A DNA stretch of 6,541 bases from Actinomycetota bacterium (lineage in GTDB: Bacteria; Actinomycetota; Coriobacteriia; Coriobacteriales; RUG844). Shown here in pieces: positions 5,990-6,541 of the stretch (the first letter of the stretch is position 1; each line of letters opens with the position of its first letter). The stretch is from positions 1-6,541 of the forward strand of contig JAAXUU010000081.1 in the NCBI GenBank assembly GCA_013335845.1. The letters run 5' to 3'. The notes beneath the pieces were generated by a model. It made no database searches. It had not been told where the DNA came from and was given only the letters and a program-made list of their open reading frames with translations. A program made the translations under genes and the position numbers.

Positions 5990-6541
5990 GTGGCACGTTT
6001 GTATGATCCACATGAATTAGAACCGAAATGGCAGCTTACTTGGGATGAGGAATCCCTTTACAAGGTAAAAGAAGACACCACGAAGCCCAGCAAATACGTT
6101 CTGGAGATGTTTCCCTACCCATCAGGTGATATCCATATGGGTCATGTGCGTAACTACACCATCGGCGATGTCGTCTCCCGCTATTTTTCTATGTCCGGAT
6201 TCGACGTGCTCCATCCCATAGGATGGGATGCCTTCGGTCTTCCCGCTGAGAATGCAGCCATCAAGTCGAACTCACATCCTGCGAAATGGACGTACGCGAA
6301 CATTGAAACGCAGAAGGCCTCGTTCAAGCGTATGGGATTCTCGTATGATTGGGATCGCACGCTCGTCACCTGCAACGAAGACTACTATCGCTGGGGACAA
6401 TGGATCTTCCTGAAGATGTGGGAGAAGGATCTTGTCGAGCGCAAATCATCGCCGGTGAACTGGTGCCCCGATTGCAATACGGTTCTGGCAAACGAGCAGG
6501 TGGTCGGCGATGGCGTTTGCTGGCGTTGTAAGTCAACCGTA
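5990..6541 (+). CDS. leuS: Leucyl-tRNA synthetase, N-terminal part (3' truncated)
   Basis: First 184 codons of a class Ia synthetase that charges tRNA-Leu with leucine in the cytosol; the full enzyme is normally over 800 residues, so the rest lies past the window edge. The start is GTG at 5990, chosen for GGGAGG (5978-5983) six bases upstream and because [15 protein letters not shown] is the usual LeuRS opening. Visible signatures: [19 protein letters not shown] with the HIGH-type ATP motif HMGH (49-52), [13 protein letters not shown] (78-90) of the leucine pocket, and [16 protein letters not shown] followed by CWRC, where Cys159, 162, 177 and 180 can form the first zinc ribbon. The editing domain and KMSKS motif are beyond the end. 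No T-box leader lies in the 42 bp upstream or in the region before 5423. Assignment is secure. Confidence 0.97.
   Translation, partial: MARLYDPHELEPKWQLTWDEESLYKVKEDTTKPSKYVLEMFPYPSGDIHMGHVRNYTIGDVVSRYFSMSGFDVLHPIGWDAFGLPAENAAIKSNSHPAKWTYANIETQKASFKRMGFSYDWDRTLVTCNEDYYRWGQWIFLKMWEKDLVERKSSPVNWCPDCNTVLANEQVVGDGVCWRCKSTV

Overview
The window looks like a chromosomal stretch from a medium-GC, Gram-positive-type bacterium. Most genes have purine-rich Shine-Dalgarno sites, there are two strong intrinsic terminators, and the LeuRS has the bacterial form. From the feel of the LeuRS and IMPDH proteins I lean towards an actinobacterial Coriobacteriia-like (Eggerthella/Cryptobacterium-type) host. That is recall and impression, not a database result.

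Layout, left to right. A 5'-truncated ten-TM-type heavy-metal/manganese permease (+, 1-788) meets a convergent DegV-family lipid-binding gene (-, 785-1654). Their stop codons interlock in one CTAG, and the likely degV terminator lies inside the permease coding sequence. A 181-bp AT-rich divergent region precedes a complete IMP dehydrogenase (guaB, +, 1836-3353), which is strikingly similar to the Tritrichomonas foetus enzyme. It converges on a BmrR/GyrI-like MerR regulator (-, 3380-4213). From 4214 to 4535 no gene can be supported. This stretch holds a MerR-type promoter/operator (long 19-bp spacer) pointing away from merR, a set of alternative hairpins, a G-rich tract and a strong bidirectional terminator. 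A lone XRE/HigA-like regulator follows (-, 4536-5054). Its 5' flank (5055-5422) has no confident gene but carries degenerate 12-bp tandem repeats and a possible 55-codon ORF. The last two genes, a single-pass membrane protein of unknown function (+, 5423-5947) and the start of leuS (+, 5990-6541, running off the end), are 42 bp apart and may be co-transcribed.

The genes do not form one pathway. Housekeeping functions (guanine nucleotide synthesis, leucyl-tRNA charging, fatty-acid binding) are interleaved with two regulators and a metal permease, on alternating strands. The least-explained parts are the two gene-free regions. The 4243-4507 stretch has a MerR-like promoter, mutually exclusive stems and a terminator but no reading frame, so a regulated small RNA, or the leader of a lost target gene, is a reasonable hypothesis. 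No CRISPR array, tRNA, rRNA, insertion sequence or phage gene was seen.
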